13,017 nucleotides of DNA, taken from assembly GCA_015067385.1 (NCBI GenBank), contig SVMP01000049.1, positions 1 to 13,017 of the forward strand, given 5' to 3'. Shown here in pieces: positions 12,931-13,017 of this stretch. The DNA is from Oscillospiraceae bacterium. Its GTDB lineage: Bacteria > Bacillota > Clostridia > Oscillospirales > UBA644. The translations under genes were made by a program, and so were the position numbers. The notes under the pieces are model-generated. The model did not search any database, was not told the DNA's origin, and worked only from the letters and a program-made list of their open reading frames with translations. Every line of letters starts with the position of its first letter. Within the stretch, counting starts at the first letter, position 1.

Positions 12931-13017
12931 CAATAATTAAACGACGAGAACCCATAAAAAGTTTTTCACAGATACAACTAAACGGGAATCTTGTTCAGAA
13001 CATCGAACTGCCCGGAC
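12931..13017. other. Window end: no supported gene
   Basis: These 87 bases after the GH36 stop contain no ATG on the plus strand and no hairpin/T-run terminator. The last 45 or so bases look more coding-like in composition than the gap before them. On the minus strand one frame reads SGQFDVLNKIPV and then a stop at about 12978, which could be the end of a convergent gene. The evidence is too thin to call it. Confidence 0.3.

Overview
The window looks like chromosomal DNA of a moderately AT-rich, anaerobic, gut-type Clostridia (Ruminococcaceae/Oscillospiraceae-like). The basis is strong GGAGG-type ribosome binding sites, consensus TTGACA-17-TATAAT promoters, short intergenic gaps with compact hairpin/T-run terminators, and the gene families present (fumarate reductase flavoprotein, DUF2798 membrane protein, cytosolic GH36 and GH51 glycosidases). 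There is no tRNA, rRNA, CRISPR array, transposase, phage gene or plasmid gene. This is mostly ordinary host chromosome with a few unusual small proteins and leader RNAs.

Layout. (1) 1-1977, plus strand: the C-terminal part of an SdhA/FrdA-type fumarate reductase flavoprotein, followed after 14 bases by a compact AspT/YidE-family transporter. The family includes succinate exporters, so the pair reads as a module for reducing fumarate and exchanging or exporting the dicarboxylate. A hairpin terminator separates it from a convergent LysR regulator (minus, to 2922). (2) 2971-3364: a well-formed promoter drives a 107-residue, three-helix membrane protein resembling half-size PQ-loop/SemiSWEET proteins. 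(3) 3422-5860, minus: a stand-alone 812-residue FtsX-type permease with eight predicted membrane helices. Its leader carries a terminator-like hairpin just before the ribosome binding site. (4) 6037-7431, minus: an SPFH/Band-7 protein of the YdjI type with four C-terminal zinc ribbons. (5) 7745-8329, plus: a DUF2798 membrane protein preceded by a branched, terminator-like leader RNA. (6) 8380-10611, minus: a two-gene operon of a GH51-like alpha-L-arabinofuranosidase followed by a metallo-beta-lactamase-fold hydrolase. (7) 10756-12930, plus: a GH36 alpha-galactosidase, divergent from the GH51 operon. The two promoters face away from each other across a perfect 8+8 palindrome.

How the genes fit together. 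The right third is a plant-polysaccharide/oligosaccharide utilisation locus: intracellular removal of arabinofuranosyl and alpha-galactosyl residues, probably co-regulated from the shared 144-base intergenic region. The left part is central energy metabolism (fumarate as electron sink). The middle holds membrane and envelope functions (SPFH protein, FtsX permease, DUF2798 protein), each with its own promoter. The two most unusual signals are the terminator-like leaders directly upstream of the FtsX permease and DUF2798 genes. Both suggest conditional read-through control by an unidentified signal.
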